A DNA stretch of 64,000 nucleotides from positions 23,901,221 to 23,965,220 of the forward strand of contig OX243824.1 in NCBI GenBank assembly GCA_945859605.1, in the 5' to 3' direction. Source of the stretch: Lumbricus rubellus (Eukaryota; Annelida; Clitellata; Crassiclitellata; Lumbricidae). Position 1 is the stretch's first letter. The number at the start of each line of letters is the position of its first letter. The notes under the pieces are model-generated. The model searched no databases. It was not told the origin of the DNA and saw only the letters and a list, made by a program, of their open reading frames with translations. The translations under genes were made by a program, and so were the position numbers. Positions 26,046 through 38,537 of this stretch are shown one piece after another.

Positions 26046-26480
26046 TTGTTGCATAAATATGTAATAGTAATACGCATGTTTTTGGTCTCTCTGTCATTCT
26101 GCTTGTGTTTGTATCGGTGCCTATGTCTATGCCTCTGTTTGTGTCTCCTGTGTCTCCACCTCTGCCTCTCCCAGTGTCTCTATCTACGTCTCTACCTGTG
26201 TAGCTGTGCCTCTGTTTGTGCCTCTAAACGTATGTGTGTCTCTCTCTGTGTTTCTCTGTGTGTCTCACTCTGTGTCTCTGCCTGTGTCTCTGTGTTTCTG
26301 TCTGTGTCTCTGTCTTCCCCTCTGTCTTAGTCTCTCCATGTGTCTATGTGTGTGTCTCGGCGTCTCTGCTTATGTCTCTGCCTGTGCCTCTGTCCACGTC
26401 TGTGTCTCTCTCTGTCTCTGTCTGTACCTCTGTCTCTGTCTGTACCTCTGTCTCTGTCTCCTTCTGAGCCTCAGCATGGC
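26046..26480. repeat. TGTGTCTCTG-type diffuse tandem repeat
   Basis: Pyrimidine/TG-rich words CTCTGTCTGTGTCTC with point variation. All three plus frames stay open with C/L/S/V-only translations, so no gene is called. Confidence 0.85.
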
Positions 26481-26854
26481 TGCGTCTGTGTGTCACTGGT
26501 CGTTGTACAATTCATTATACGAGTACTGTGCATATATAAAGCTATAGCGTTGGCGGTTGATGCGTTGGATGCTGTGGACGAATTCTGCCGATGGCAAAAA
26601 GACGTTGATTCGATTCCCGGGATTTGCATGAGACAACAACGACGACCGTTGACGACCAACCGTTGACGACCAACCGTTGACGACCGACCGTTGACGACCG
26701 TTGACGGATATCACCGTCACCGCGGAGGACAAAGTCACGGGCGACGACAGAAAAGAACGGAAACATTGGACGAGATGAATATAGAAGGAACGTTAAAAGA
26801 ACACACGGAAGTGGTGGTGCTGGTGCTGGTGGTGGTGGCGGCGGTGGGGTGGTC

Positions 26855-27224
26855 ATAGGCGTAGGGGACATTTCAGCGTTGGGGGGCAAAAATGATACTT
26901 TTGCCCGAAAAATTTTTTGTCATCCGGCCGAAATCTTAAGAAAATTTCCCGTTACGTTTGCCCGAGAATTTTAACGACCTTTCTTTAGTCATCTGGCCGA
27001 AATCTTCTGCAAATTTCCGTTACTTTTTGCCCGAAAGGTCTGACGACCCTTTTTGTTCGGGCAAGTCTGATTTTTCGGGAAAAACGACCCGGAAAAATAA
27101 AAAAGTAAATTTTTTAAAGAAACTTTTTTTATTTTTCCGGGTCTGCTTGCCCGAAAAATCAGACTTGCCCGAAATTTGGGGGGCATTTGCCCCCCCCCCC
27201 TGGATCCCCGTCTCCTACGCCTAT
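26855..27224. mobile_element. Foldback MITE with ATAGGCGTAGGGGAC termini
   Basis: Outer ends ATAGGCGTAGGGGAC and GTCTCCTACGCCTAT are inverted. Inside, about 27053-27174, a long hairpin pairs CGGGCAAGTCTGATTTTTCG with its complement, and GACCCGGAAAAATAAAAAAG with CTTTTTTTATTTTTCCGGGTC-like DNA. The words GGCCGAAATCTT and CCTGGATCC link it to the elements at 15005 and 38224. It is followed by a (GGT)n tract at about 27226-27295. Confidence 0.75.
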
Positions 27225-27299
27225 TGGGTGGTAGTGGTGGTGGTGCATGGTGGTGGTGGTGGTGCATGGTGGTGGTGGTGGTGTGTGCGTCGCCGGTGA

Positions 27300-28094
27300 G
27301 AACGACGGATGCGAACTTACTTCGCTGTGTTGTTTGGGACCTTGAGCGAGAGTTCTTAACTCACAGTTGATAAGGTCCATCGATTGATGGTTGGTCAAAA
27401 GATATTGTTAAGATAGTAAAAAATAGTAACAATAAGAATAATAATTATAATAACTAGGCCTATTACAATAATTACAATACCAACACCAACACTTGCAGGG
27501 ACTGACATCGAATGATCGAAGGGATAATAATATGAAACCGCAACCTCTCAGCCAATCACAGATCGTATTTTCTGATGCGTCACGGGCAATGTATGTAACT
27601 ATATCCGGGTAATCAGCAGGGTAATTTTGAACTGAGTCGCATCGTTTCCACGATTAATTTTGTAGTCGCCATCCGTGTAATCTCGACACCATATATAGTC
27701 CCAGGAGTAGTATATATTAGCCCAAAATAAAATTTTGCCTAAATTTATATAACTCTAATTACAAAGATCTTCGTTAGAACATAATTATTTTATTTAGTTC
27801 GCGCGTTATCTTTATCATTGATTTAATTCGGCTTTCGCTACGACAGTCGTCAAAAAACGAACTGGAATCGGCGGGTGAGGCAATGCCCCATCAAGAGTCC
27901 CGGATGCATAAACAACCAAGTTCTCTTTCAATTACCTAATTTTCGTCGGCTTCATGTCCTTTCGAGATTAGTCCCAGCCAATACCAATAACAATTATAGA
28001 GCTACTCAACAGCTGAAAGGAGGGCATCAGCTATTTTCCTTCTCTGAGACAAAATAAATAAAAGAGAGTTGGGATGGGAATAAACAGAACAGAA
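27300..28094. other. Intronic DNA, nothing recognised
   Basis: AT-rich sequence without a convincing exon, RNA gene or repeat match to the rest of the window. Confidence 0.45.
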
Positions 28095-28185
28095 AGTGGG
28101 GCGGTGGTGGTGGTGGTGGTGGTAGTGGTGGTGGTGTATGGCGGTGGTGGTGGTGGTAGTCGTGGTGGTGCATTGTGGTGGTTTC
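28095..28185. repeat. (GGT)n microsatellite
   Basis: GGTGGTGGT runs broken by AGT and CGT triplets. Confidence 0.9.
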
Positions 28186-28212
28186 AGTTTAATGACCGTG
28201 TGTGATAACAAA

Positions 28213-28290
28213 GATCATTAGCGTCGCCCTCCCCCTTTCTCCAGGCTTGGGACTGGCACTGTCAGAGTGCGGACAGTGGGAATTCAGAGC
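28213..28290 (+). repeat. GTCGCCCTCC-family repeat, copy 2
   Basis: TTAGCGTCGCCCTCCCCC, then CAGGCTTGGGACTGGCACTG and CAGAGTGCGGACAGTGG, matching 16902 and 61530. Confidence 0.6.
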
Positions 28291-28474
28291 AAGAAGCTAG
28301 CGGAAAACATAGATTCGGAAAGCGCAATGGAAATAAAGGTCATAGAGTAAATCACACAGAACAAAAATGCGAATCGAGATATGAATTAAGTCTAAGAAGA
28401 AAGTGAGGGTAAGCTTATATAATACTAGCTGAACCCGGCCACGCGTTGCTGTGGCTGAAAAGAGCATCCAACCA

Positions 28475-28835
28475 CCCGTCCCTACCTCCATTCGACCTCC
28501 CCTTCCCCTTCCCCTCTCCATCCCCTCCCCTCCTCCCGTCCCTCCCCTCCCGTCCCTCCCAACTTCCCCTTCCACTCCCCTCCCCCTTCTCCTCCTCTTC
28601 CCACCCCTCTCCGTCCAATCCCATCAACTCCCCTCTACCTCCTCCCGTCCCTTTCCCCTTCCTTTCCCTTTCACCTCCCCTGCACCCTACCCTCCTCCCC
28701 TTCCCAGTCCCAATCCCTCCGTCCCTTTCTCTGCCTCCCTGCATCCCTCCCTCGTCCATCTCTCCCCTCCGCTCCCTCGCCTCCCTCTTTGTCCCGCTTC
28801 CTCCCCCTCCTTTCCTCCCTCACGCCGTCTCCCCG
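28475..28835. repeat. C/CT-rich low-complexity tract
   Basis: TCCCCTCCC-type words fill this stretch and keep proline-rich frames open. There is no splice or codon evidence for a gene. Confidence 0.8.
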
Positions 28836-28900
28836 ACATCGATGCGAAAAGTCGAACGCAACAGGGCCGCTATTGAATGTGTTGAATATCTATATGGGCC

Positions 28901-29336
28901 TAAATAAAAATGTAACTGCGTACGCACGAATCTTTCGGACCAAGGATCTCGGAAATTTAAAAATTGCCGTTCGAATAGGCGCGGGTTTGCATAATGCTTT
29001 TTTGCTAAAATCTTGAGAAAAAACACTTTCACTTCGATTCGACCGATTCCGAGTTCAAATTCGACCCGTCAATAATTATGCATGCCTTGACCCAATTCGG
29101 GCGCGTTTGAAAACGGTGGTTCCGCAAGACTTGTATAGCGCATTTTGAACTCGGAATCGGTCGAATCGAAGTGAAAGTTGTTTTTTGTTGTAAACGATTT
29201 TAGGAAAAAACCATTCAAAGAACACTCACGTATTCGAATGGAACGTTTTGCTGCAATTTTGAAAAGAATCGGTCCAGACTTTCCAAGATCCTTTATAAGG
29301 AAGATTCGTGCGAACGCCGTTACATTTTTATTTATA
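28901..29336. mobile_element. Long-inverted-repeat (foldback) element
   Basis: The left arm starts TAAATAAAAATGTAAC(T)GCG and the right arm ends CGCCGTTACATTTTTATTTA. A second inverted pair (CACTTTCACTTCGATTCGAC with its complement near 29150-29180) sits inside. The arms are roughly 165-195 bp with a short loop. It has no coding capacity. Confidence 0.7.
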
Positions 29337-29744
29337 GGATAATAGGCTATATCTACATGTAAAAGCAGTCGGACGATATGCTCAGTTAGAAGATTGATAT
29401 TATAAATCTCAGAGGATGTACCATACTGACCATGGGACGAAGAAAAATGCCCAGTGGTCCAAATACGCAATCCGGTAGCACGCCACAGGGATCTTGCACC
29501 GAATGTTGGCATCGATAGGGACCGACTGACGGTCCAAGTCCCCTGAACGTTCTTTCTCATCACGCAACAGCCGAGACATGAGATTTTATCTCAAAATATT
29601 ATTTATAAGTTTAGCTCGACTATGCGTATGTTTTGCTTTAAATTCACTGCCTAATATAATGTTATAACTATCTCGTGTAGCTTTCGGTTCCTATGCATTG
29701 CTTTCAACTTGCCTTTTGCAACCCAAGTGAAGCAGGCAATATTT

Positions 29745-30010
29745 TCATGTCTGTCTGTCTGTCTGTTTGTCTGCCTGCCTACCTATCCGTCTGGTTAGAT
29801 TGAGAGCGAAGCAGAAACAGAGAGAGAGGGAGACAGATACAGATCATTGAAGTAGGTCATAGCTGCAGAAAGACGGAGAGATACAGACAAGCATACACAA
29901 AAGAAACACAGATGGGTGGATCATGGACACCAAGAGGCACAGAGACTCATTGAAAAAGACACACACAAAGGGAGACAGAGAAGAATAGAAACAGAAGAAC
30001 GGAAGAACAC

Positions 30011-30093
<83 letters not shown>

Positions 30094-30155
30094 CACAGAC
30101 TGACAGAGACAAAGATAGATACAGAGAGAGAGCCATACAGAGAAAGAGAGAGAGA

Positions 30156-30211
<56 letters not shown>

Positions 30212-30212
30212 C

Positions 30213-30286
<74 letters not shown>

Positions 30287-30570
30287 GCGACAGACAGACA
30301 AACAGTGACCGACAGAGACAGAGAAATAGACAGAGAAATAGACAGAGATACACAGACAGACAAACAGACAGACACACAGATTGACAGAGACAAAGATAGA
30401 TACAGAGAGAGAGAGAGTCATACACAGAGAGAGACAAAGAGACGCAGAGAGATAGAGAAAGAGAGAAGAGAGACAGACAGACACGCAGAGACAGACAGAG
30501 ACAGAGAAAAAGACAGACAAACACACAGACACATAGAGACAGATAGAGACAGACAAAAGTAGACAGACAG
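29745..30570. repeat. GACA/GAGA/(GA)n microsatellite complex
   Basis: Alternating (GACA)n, (GA)n and mixed tracts over 800 bp. The 292-codon minus ORF is an S/L/C low-complexity artefact. Positions 29337-29744 and 30571-30881 show nothing recognised. Confidence 0.92.
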
Positions 30571-30881
30571 AGCACAACTGTGATCCGTATCTGACCCGTG
30601 GCATCTCGACATAATTGCAGTTGGTCATCGAAAAACCGTCGGACGGTCAAGCAAGCATTACTCGACCGACTGAGGTGACAGCATTGGGACAATTGGACGG
30701 AAAATGCCAACCCGAATGACACGTGTCACACCTTTAAAATAACTCAACTGTAAAAAGGTTAACTCACCTTTAACCTTCAATGGACATTTACGTTCAAGCA
30801 AATAAATTGGCTGGTCCACAATAAAAGAGTTACACTATTTTCTGCAACAGTTTGAGCTTCATATGGATGTGAAGAACCAGG

Positions 30882-31085
30882 TTTTTAACGTGCAGTTGTA
30901 CACAAAATGTGCAGTTCTAAATGGATATGTACATGTGCAGTTGCAGAAGCACTTCTGTACAGTTAAGACTAGCAAAAAGGTCATTGTCCTCCGATTGGAA
31001 GCAATTTACCATGGAGGATGGGAATTTGGAAAGGAAAGAAGGAGTTGTGCAATGTGCAGTTCTAAAAATTCCTTAAAAACGGTCC
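30882..31085 (+). repeat. GTGCAGTT-family repeat, best-preserved copy
   Basis: Contains AACGTGCAGTTGTACACAAA, TGTGCAGTTCTAAATGG, CATTGTCCTCCGATTGGAAG and GTGCAGTTCTAAAAATTCC. The last block echoes the internal CAGTTCTAAA word, so the family may contain internal repeats. Positions 31086-31985 show no other feature beyond GTA/AATA-rich stretches at about 31375-31520. Confidence 0.65.
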
Positions 31086-31989
31086 TGCCAAGAACGGTTT
31101 TTAATGCCTTCATTGTATACTTTTTGAATTGGAAATTAATATTCTGTGTTTTGAGTTTGACGCGTTTTCATCTCAATTTCTTATAAAGCCAATCTTTCTA
31201 TGTCGAAAAGTGGTTTAAGATAGTTTTGATTTGCTTGCTTTCCTGAATTTGTGAGCGCCTCTAATAAAAGCCTTTGATATGTGTAAATAAATAGCAAAGT
31301 GATGCTTAAAATGTCTTACTGTGTATATAGGCCTTACTTAATACTTATATTAAATTGCTCTTTATAATCGTCATGCAGTAGTATTAGTATTTTAGTAATA
31401 GTAGTAGTAATAGCAGCAGCAGCTGCAGTAGTAGTAGTAGTAATAATAATAACAGTAATAAACTATAATTTCATAACAACACCAACACTCACAGTAATAA
31501 ATTATAGTAGTAATAACAATAATCGAGTTACTACTATTGCTATTGCTGTTACTGCTCGTCTGCTACTGCTACTAAAATTGTGAAGTCGAGTTTAGCCGAA
31601 ACGGCCACATTGTAGCTGGCAAACGTCCCCACCAGCAGTCTCTTACAAACACGCATAGCCTATAGACCGACCACATTGTCCCATTCACAATTGACATCGC
31701 GTGTGAGTTGTATTTGCTTCGGTTGCCCGTATACATGTATACATGCATATATGTATATATACATGTATACATGCATACGTGTATATACGATTGGGAGGAT
31801 AGAAAAAAGACAACGGGTATAGTAGATCTTAAGGAAGACATAGATTTGTGCACAAGTATAGAGGATAATTCGATTTACGACAGCGTACAATGTTTGTCTT
31901 CTTCCTCCGCTTCCAGAAACCACATCTGAGCTCCTCTTGCTTGTATCACTCTACTCCGCCCACGGCATCATTTAAACGCATGATTTTTT

Positions 31990-32430
31990 GTGTCTGTTGC
32001 TTTGTCTGTCTGTCTGTCTGTCTGCTTGCCTGCGTGCCCGGACACTTTCTAACCTTTGTTTGTCTGGCTGTACGTGTGTCTCCGTATGTCCCTCTGTCTT
32101 TATGTGAGTTTCTATCTGTCCGCCTGCTTGGCCATCTATATCTGCCCGTCTATCTGCCCGTGTGTCGGTCTCTGTCCCACTGTCCATCTGTCTGTCTGTA
32201 TGTCTGTTCGTCTTCCCTTTGTCCCTCCGTCTGTCTGTCTGTCTGTAAGTCCGTTTGTCCCTCTGTCTGTCAATCCGTATGTCTGTATGTCTGCCTGTCC
32301 TTCTGTCTGTCCTTCTGTCCCTCTCTGCCTATCCGTCTGTTCCTCTGCCTGTCCACCTGTCCTTCTGTCCTTCCGTGTCCGTCCGTGTCTATCTGTGTCT
32401 GTTTCTCTGTCACCAGAATGTCCTTCCTCC
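31990..32430. repeat. TGTC/CTGT-rich degenerate repeat
   Basis: (CTGT)n words decay along the tract. Several frames are open but low-complexity, so no gene is called. Confidence 0.85.
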
Positions 32431-32844
32431 TTTCCGCATCACCAGCAGCTGCTGTTTTACTAATAAGATATCACGTCCTCCGCCCTCCCCTACCCTGCCC
32501 TTCCCTCCCCTCCGCCCCCCAATTAGACCTCGACTCGCGCCTCCATACGCACCCAGCTACTCTACGCATGCATAGGGAAGAGGCAGAAGGAAGAACCTCA
32601 AGGAGATGGAAATAGCGGATAAGAGGGGGGGCCGGGGTAGGGCGAGGGGAGGATCGTGATCGATTGACTGTACGGGTCACCTGAGCAAGTTATACGGGCG
32701 TATAACTTTGGAGCAAATTGTGCGAAGAAGTAACTGACCGTCGCACGTCCTCGACCATTAACCCACCGTGAAGCCGGACAGACAGAGAGAGTCCGTCGGA
32801 TTGGCCGTCGATGAAGACGTCTGTGCCCGGTCGCCATCACTGGG

Positions 32845-33235
32845 TAGGTGGGTGGGTGAGAGAGGGTGGGTTGGTGGCTGGGTGGGTGGGTGGGTGAGTG
32901 ACTGAGTGAGGGAGGGAGGTTGGGTGGGTGGCTGCGTGGTTGAGGGAGGGTGACTGGGTGTGTTGGAGGGTGGCTGGGTGGGTGTGTGACTGGGTAGGGG
33001 GAGGGTGGGTGGCTGGGTGGGTGGCTAGGTGGGGGAGGGTGGGTTGGTGGCTGGGTGGGTGGGTGGGTTGGTGGCTGAGTGAGGGAGGGAGGTTGGGTGG
33101 GTGGCTTCGTGGATGAGGGAGGGTGACTGGGTGTGTTGGAGGGTGGCTGGGTGGGTGTGTGACTGGGTAGGGGGAGGGTGGGTGGCTGGGTGGGTGGCTG
33201 GGTTGGAGGGTGGGTGGCTGGGTGGTTGGTCGGTC
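32845..33235. repeat. G-rich minisatellite, GGGTGGGTGGCTGGGT units
   Basis: Nearly 400 bp of GGGTGGGTGGCT-type units, including a higher-order repeat: the block near 32930-33010 recurs near 33100-33185. The G-run strand could form quadruplexes. Confidence 0.9.
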
Positions 33236-33330
33236 GAGAGGGTGTTAAGATTGATTGATTAAAAAGTCTTAGAGCGTGAATGTGATTGATCCGTTGAATC
33301 TGGAACAGAGTCGGAATTCGGTGGCAAGAG

Positions 33331-33618
33331 ATGAGGAGGAGGAGGAGGAGGAGGAGGAGGAGGAAGAAGAGGAGGAGGAGGAGGAGGAGGAGGAGGAGGA
33401 GGAGGATGAGGAGGAGGAGCAGGAGGAGGAGAAGGAGGAGGATGAGGAGGAGGATTGAATTGACGACTGACTGATGGATGGAATGATGGAAGGACTGGAA
33501 GAAAGGATGAAAGGAAGAAGAGAGAGGAGGGAGAACATCAAACGGAAGAGTGAAGAGGAGGACGGTGACAGGACGATAGGAAGGATGGAAAGACAAGGAA
33601 CGAAAAGCAGGACGAGTC

Positions 33619-33669
<51 letters not shown>

Positions 33670-33700
33670 GGCATTAGAGAGAGACAGACAGACAGACAGA
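33331..33700. repeat. (GAG)n and (GACA)n microsatellites
   Basis: A (GAG)n tract lies at about 33331-33456 and a (GACA)n tract at about 33617-33668, with purine-rich DNA between them. The plus frame over the first is poly-Glu and is not called. Confidence 0.93.
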
Positions 33701-33984
33701 GAGACATAAGGAAGGACATAAAGTAAGACAAAGAGATGGAAAGACAGACGTAGACAAAGTGAAAAGCCGAAAGGATGGATGGCCAAATGAAAGAAGAGGA
33801 CAGAGAGAGAAGTATACAGACAGAGACACAGAGACACTGAGAAAGACAGACATCGACTAAGAAACCGATTCGCAGAGAGCTACATGTATATACAGCATAT
33901 ACAGAGTCTGTATTACAGACATAGGAATGAAGAGACTTCTTTTAATTAAATATCAGAGTTGCACAAAGTCTCTCCCATTTTTCC

Positions 33985-34143
33985 ATGATCATCCATGGTA
34001 AATTATTTCAAAACGGATGACAATGGAAAATGGGCATAATTAATTATTTAGCTATTTTTAACTGCACAAACAAATCTTGTATAGCTGGACAAATTCATTT
34101 AGAACTCCAATATTACTGTGTAGAACCGCACACTAAAAAGCCC
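33985..34143 (-). repeat. GTGCAGTT-family repeat (reverse, diverged)
   Basis: Reverse copy with GGTAAATTATTTCAAAACGG, AACTGCACAAAC, CATTTAGAACTCC and AAAAAGCCCTGCAGGG. Confidence 0.5.
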
Positions 34144-34560
34144 TGCAGGGTATAGGAAGTCGCTGTAGCTTTCTTGCCCTTTTCAACGAATGAATGTAAT
34201 CGAACGTGAACAAAGCCACGGACTCAATCGGTTTCTGAAGTCCTACCGAAACGAAGACAGAAAACGCACTTTCGAGCAAAGGCACAATAACGCAAGAAGA
34301 CAACTCTGAACTGATCTAGAAATCTCGAGTCGGACGTAGGGGCCTAGTGCTGTCTGGGTAATTATTTTGGTAAACCAAAGTAGGCCTCCTCCTCCAGAAG
34401 AAATGGTCGTCAAATAAATTTCTCAGCACTGAAGATCCGGGTCCTTAGTACGAACACATTTTAAGCTAATTTGCACAAAATGTTGACTGAAAGGCAGCTC
34501 CTTAAGTTTCAGTAGAAACTATGAACCTATTATGAGTTTTATGCACGCCTATAGACAGGG

Positions 34561-34700
34561 TGAGAATTGCCGGGGGGTTTGGGGGTTCAACCCCCCCAGT
34601 CTTTTTAGAGCCCCATGTTAAAGTATGTTTTCGTACCCCAATTTCAAGTTTATCATAGGCCAACGCCCCCCCCCCCCCAGTTATTTTTCCACAATTCTCA
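34561..34700 (+). mobile_element. Short MITE (family A), copy 2
   Basis: TGAGAATTGCCGGGG to CCACAATTCTCA, inverted relative to 1745-1873, with CCATGTTAAAGTATG inside. Confidence 0.8.
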
Positions 34701-36540
34701 TACTGCCTATAGATAGGCCATAGCCTAATCCTATGCCAGCAACATAATGATAATATGTAAATTTTAATGAGATAGAAAAGAACCACAATAGCCTACTTCC
34801 GTGACTCGTAGGCCTCTCTTATTTTGCAAAATAGGCCTAGGTCCTATCGTCCTACGCAACTAAATCTTAAGGTTAACGCAGCAACTGCGTTCAATGTGAA
34901 ACTCGCAAAGGTAGGCTATACATCAGCATTCGACACCCGAGATTCTTGCAACATAATATTCAATCATCGATCATTCGGGTATTTTTATTAGTCATAGGCT
35001 ACAATGCTAGGCTACATGTAGGCCTATCTCCGAATTTTATACTTAGCACTGTTAGCAGGTACTTACTTTGGCTAATAGCAGTGGTGTAGTCCTAAAAAAT
35101 GAAGTAGGGGAACGCCTGGAAGTAGCAACTGTAGCAAAAAGTGCAATCTTGCAAGAATTTTGCATAGTGTGAGCGCTGCTATTTGTGAAACTGTTGAATG
35201 AAAAAAATAAAAATAAAAATAATAAATGTAATTATGTAAATTTATACATAGGAATTTGTTATTTGTAAGGCTCAAGTAAGTAAGCAGTTGAAACTGTGAG
35301 TCTTGAAGTCTTCTTTGTTCATTTATTTCAACAGAAATGCTGCAAAATAGTGAGGGATCGCGTTCCCTCCCTTGAAAAAAGTGGGGGAATGGCGTTCCCC
35401 CGCGTTCCCGCCCCACTACACCACTGGCTAATAGAATGTCTTGATGCAGCAGATCTTGATGCATTGTCTTAATGTGCAACTTATTGGTAGCGTATACTTA
35501 GCCTATAGCTTTATTATGATCAGGCCTAATAGGTCTATTGATAATTAGAGTATATGTTTCAGGCCTACCGATATTTCTCTCATTGATGCCTGTATTATCA
35601 TTAACGAACTCTAGTTAATAATGGCTTCTAAGATCTTATTATCACAAGCAGGATAGTAAATTTCATGGCCTTGATGTAGATGCTACTGCCATAAATGACG
35701 AACAGTGGGCAAAATTCTTCAATCGACGGGGTAATTTATCACGCGGAATGGTCAAAGACTCAAAGTCACACCGGAAATGAGACATGGCGTCGATTGCGTC
35801 GGGCCTTCTGAACGAACGCGAAAACAAGATATAAATTTTATTGTTTCCGCAAATAATTATAGGTTTTGCTTTGAAGCGATTCTGTTGAGAACGACATGGA
35901 TCTAACTGCGAGTCCATAAAAGGACCGTTTTATCGGATGTTTAAGCAGTAATAATGAATATTTCTCTGTACATCGAGTCTTGTATAATTAGCCTATGTAG
36001 GCTAGATTTATAGGTATAGCCTACCACCATAGAAACCCAGACATGGCGGACGTAGACTAGCCCATAATAATTATTATCGAGAACGGTCGAAGACATCGAT
36101 TTGTAACTTGATCGGCCATTGGCATGGAGTAATCCAGTAATAATTTCTTATTTAACAGGAATAAACATTGAAATGTGCCGTATGTAGGCTAGGCTTAGGC
36201 CTATATCATGGGGCTGCGGTTTAGTGTTCGGATAATCGGATTGCACTTTCGGAAATCTAGTCGAATTGAGGAATAAATCCTGTGTAAATAGAACAAAAGA
36301 AAGCTCGAATCTAATGGCCATGCATGATATTGTAGACTTAGAGACGTCCAGAAAAATGAGATAGCCTAATTGACGTGTTCAAGAAATTCGGTGAAATAGA
36401 ACAAGAATTAGATCCCTATCGCAAAATTACAGCCAAATTGTTTTGCACTGAAGGGTAAACTTGTATTACCCATAAATTATCTAGATCTTTAATTGTTTTT
36501 CCATCAAAATACAATAGTCATAGGTCTAGGCCTATATCAG
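34701..36540. other. Intronic DNA without recognised features
   Basis: AT-rich sequence with many TAGGCCTA words. No exon or element ends could be supported. Confidence 0.45.
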
Positions 36541-36671
36541 TGTGCGAATTGTGGAAAAATAACATGGGTTTGGACTATGACCCACTCGGAAGTGGTGTGT
36601 GAAAAACATACTTTAACATGGGGCTCGAAGAATAACTGGGGGTTGACCCACAACACTCCCGGCAATTCTCA
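36541..36671 (-). mobile_element. Short MITE (family A), copy 3
   Basis: GCGAATTGTGGAAAAATAAC to CCCGGCAATTCTCA, the same orientation as the copy at 1745. Confidence 0.75.
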
Positions 36672-37494
36672 CCCTGGCCTGTATACAGAGACTCTCGTGG
36701 AAGTAGTCTAATGACCTAACACACTTCTGAACTTTTTAAGCCTATAAATATTATACTAGGCTATAAGTATTAAGTAGTAGCCTATTATAGGCCTATGAGT
36801 CACCTTGATACACCCGTCTCGTTCTAGTTAATCAGTTACATCTCCTTCTGATATTAGAATTCAATTTCGCGTTCGTAATGGAGTCAGATTGAAGGTTCGT
36901 TTATAATGATGTAATAAATTCCTTTTCTAATCAGAAATGAGTCAATCGACTGAGGTTTATGAAACACCTTTCACGCGTCATCCAATAAAGCAAGACGAAC
37001 CTAGTTTGAGACGATACAATTACAGAATGTCTTTGATAGGCCTAGGCTACTCAGATTACGAAGACCTTGGGGCCTATAGCAGGCCTAGACAGGCCCGCCG
37101 AGAGGGGGGCAGGGGGGGGCAAATGCCCAGGGGTCCGGCGACTTTTAGGGGGCCCGGGCTACGATGACAAAAATAAAATTTATTATTTATTATTATTTAT
37201 TATAAATTATTATTATCATTATTATATTTTAATATTATTTTAATCCAGTTATTATTATGATTAAACTGTCATTTAGGCTATAACGCGCCCAAGCAAAACA
37301 GAATCTTACAGTAAAGCGCGTTACAGGAAAGTCTGCTCAAAATAAATCTTAAACAAACAAGTCTTCAGGTTTTTCTTGAAAAGTGATTAAGAAGACGATT
37401 TTGCGCATAAAGTCCAGACGTCTATTCAATTCTCTCGGACCAGCACAATATTTTTCATAAGTTGAATCAGTTGATTGCTGGCGGCGGCGGGCCC

Positions 37495-38019
37495 AAAACT
37501 GAAATTATTATCGAAATTGTAGAAAGGCTTGGTTTTGATGTTACCACTCTGCATGCCATCAAATCGTGTGAGTGTAGTCTAATGAGGAAGTTGAAAGATC
37601 TTTCAGCAAGTTCACGCAAATTAAAAGTATTCAACGATCTGTCACGAAGCATGACAGACTGAATGGTTATGCAACTCTTGCAATCAGTAGCGGCGCCAGA
37701 GGGGTTAGGGGGCTAAGCCCCCCCCCAAAAGGCTATCCGGTTTTTTACATGTAAATATTCAATATTTTCACGTTTAGCTCCCTAAAAATGCGATATTTCC
37801 ACGAGATTTCGACCAAATGACTAAAAAAGGTCGCCAGAAATTTCGGCGGATGGAAATATGAAAATGGAAAATTTCCTTCATGAGGATTCCGCCACAAAAA
37901 CTGAAATCCTGGCGCCGCCACTGCTTGCAATAGAATATGATCTTCCAAAATAATTGACCAACGAGGATATTTTAAACAGTTTTGCTGCAGTTAATTCTAG
38001 AAAAAAGCTCCTTGATTAA
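37495..38019 (+). pseudogene. hAT transposase C-terminal fragment, interrupted
   Basis: The left piece encodes IVERLGFDVTTLHAIKSCE and SSRKLKVFNDLSRSM, followed by a frame change into RLNGYATLAI. The right piece after the nested MITE encodes EYDLPK, a stop, then EDILNSFAAVNSRKKLLD. RLNG, a short acidic helix and a final FA..NSRK are typical of the hAT C-terminal dimerisation region. The gene has a frame displacement, an in-frame stop and a 239-bp MITE insertion. Confidence 0.65.
37685..37923. mobile_element. hAT MITE (CAGTAGCGGCGCCAG) with perfect 8-bp target duplication
   Basis: The 239-bp element has termini CAGTAGCGGCGCCAG and CTGGCGCCGCCACTG. It is flanked by perfect CTTGCAAT duplications (37677-37684 and 37924-37931) and inserted in the transposase fragment of the surrounding hAT element. 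Confidence 0.92.
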
Positions 38020-38223
38020 CATAAATTAGAAATTTTAATTCATATTATATTATAGGCTATATATATATATATATATATATACATTTTTGTACATTCGACC
38101 CACACCTTTGTTATTTTTATATGATTTTATTTAAAGTTGCTCATAAAGCCTAAAGATAGTTTAGGGCCCGTGACTGTTCTGCCCAGGGGCCCGGAATTTC
38201 TGTCGGCGGGCCTGGGCCTAGAA

Positions 38224-38537
38224 CAGGGGCGGATAGAAAAATTTTGGAAGTGTGGGTGGTCAACATTCTTGGTGTTGGGGAAAAAATTCTTTGACCTTTC
38301 GCCGAAAAAACTCATGACTTTTTTAAAGTCTTTCTCACAAAATTTCTAACAACCCGTGGCAACTCTGCATATTTGAAATCTGATTACCTTTTTAGTCATA
38401 ATTATGCTGCTTTTTCTCGCTCTCTTTCCCGCTGCATTTAGCCTATTGAAAGCTTATTGAAACCTGACGGGAGTAAGTCCTGTGCAAATCTCTTAATGGG
38501 AGCATGATCGGATACCCCATGGATCGGCCCCTGTAGT
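38224..38537. mobile_element. hAT-like MITE with CAGGGGCGGAT/ATCGGCCCCTG ends
   Basis: Starts CAGGGGCGGATAGA and ends CATGGATCGGCCCCTG, with GCCGAAAAAACTCATGAC and CAAATCTCTTAATGGG inside, as in the element at 10190. The flanks GCCTAGAA and TAGTAGAA agree only partly, so the target duplication is uncertain. Confidence 0.65.

Larger units (their letters stand above)
37090..38214 (+). mobile_element. hAT DNA transposon relic with perfect 8-bp target duplication
   Basis: Termini CAGGCCCGCCGA and TCGGCGGGCCTG are flanked by perfect GGCCTAGA duplications (37082-37089 and 38215-38222). The interior keeps the 3' end of a hAT transposase and is interrupted by a second, smaller hAT MITE at 37685-37923. 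It is deleted to 1125 bp and cannot be autonomous. Confidence 0.92.

Noticed and set aside
28446..28907. Proline-rich ORFs of 141-153 codons
   Set aside because: Low-complexity TCCCC tract, open in two frames with no support.
29844..30722. 292-codon minus ORF and its overlapping partners
   Set aside because: Translation of GACA/GAGA microsatellites, open in several frames at once.
32598..33731. 377-codon minus ORF rich in Pro/Thr/His and Leu
   Set aside because: It crosses three different simple repeats (GGGT, GAG, GACA) and has no domain or splice support.
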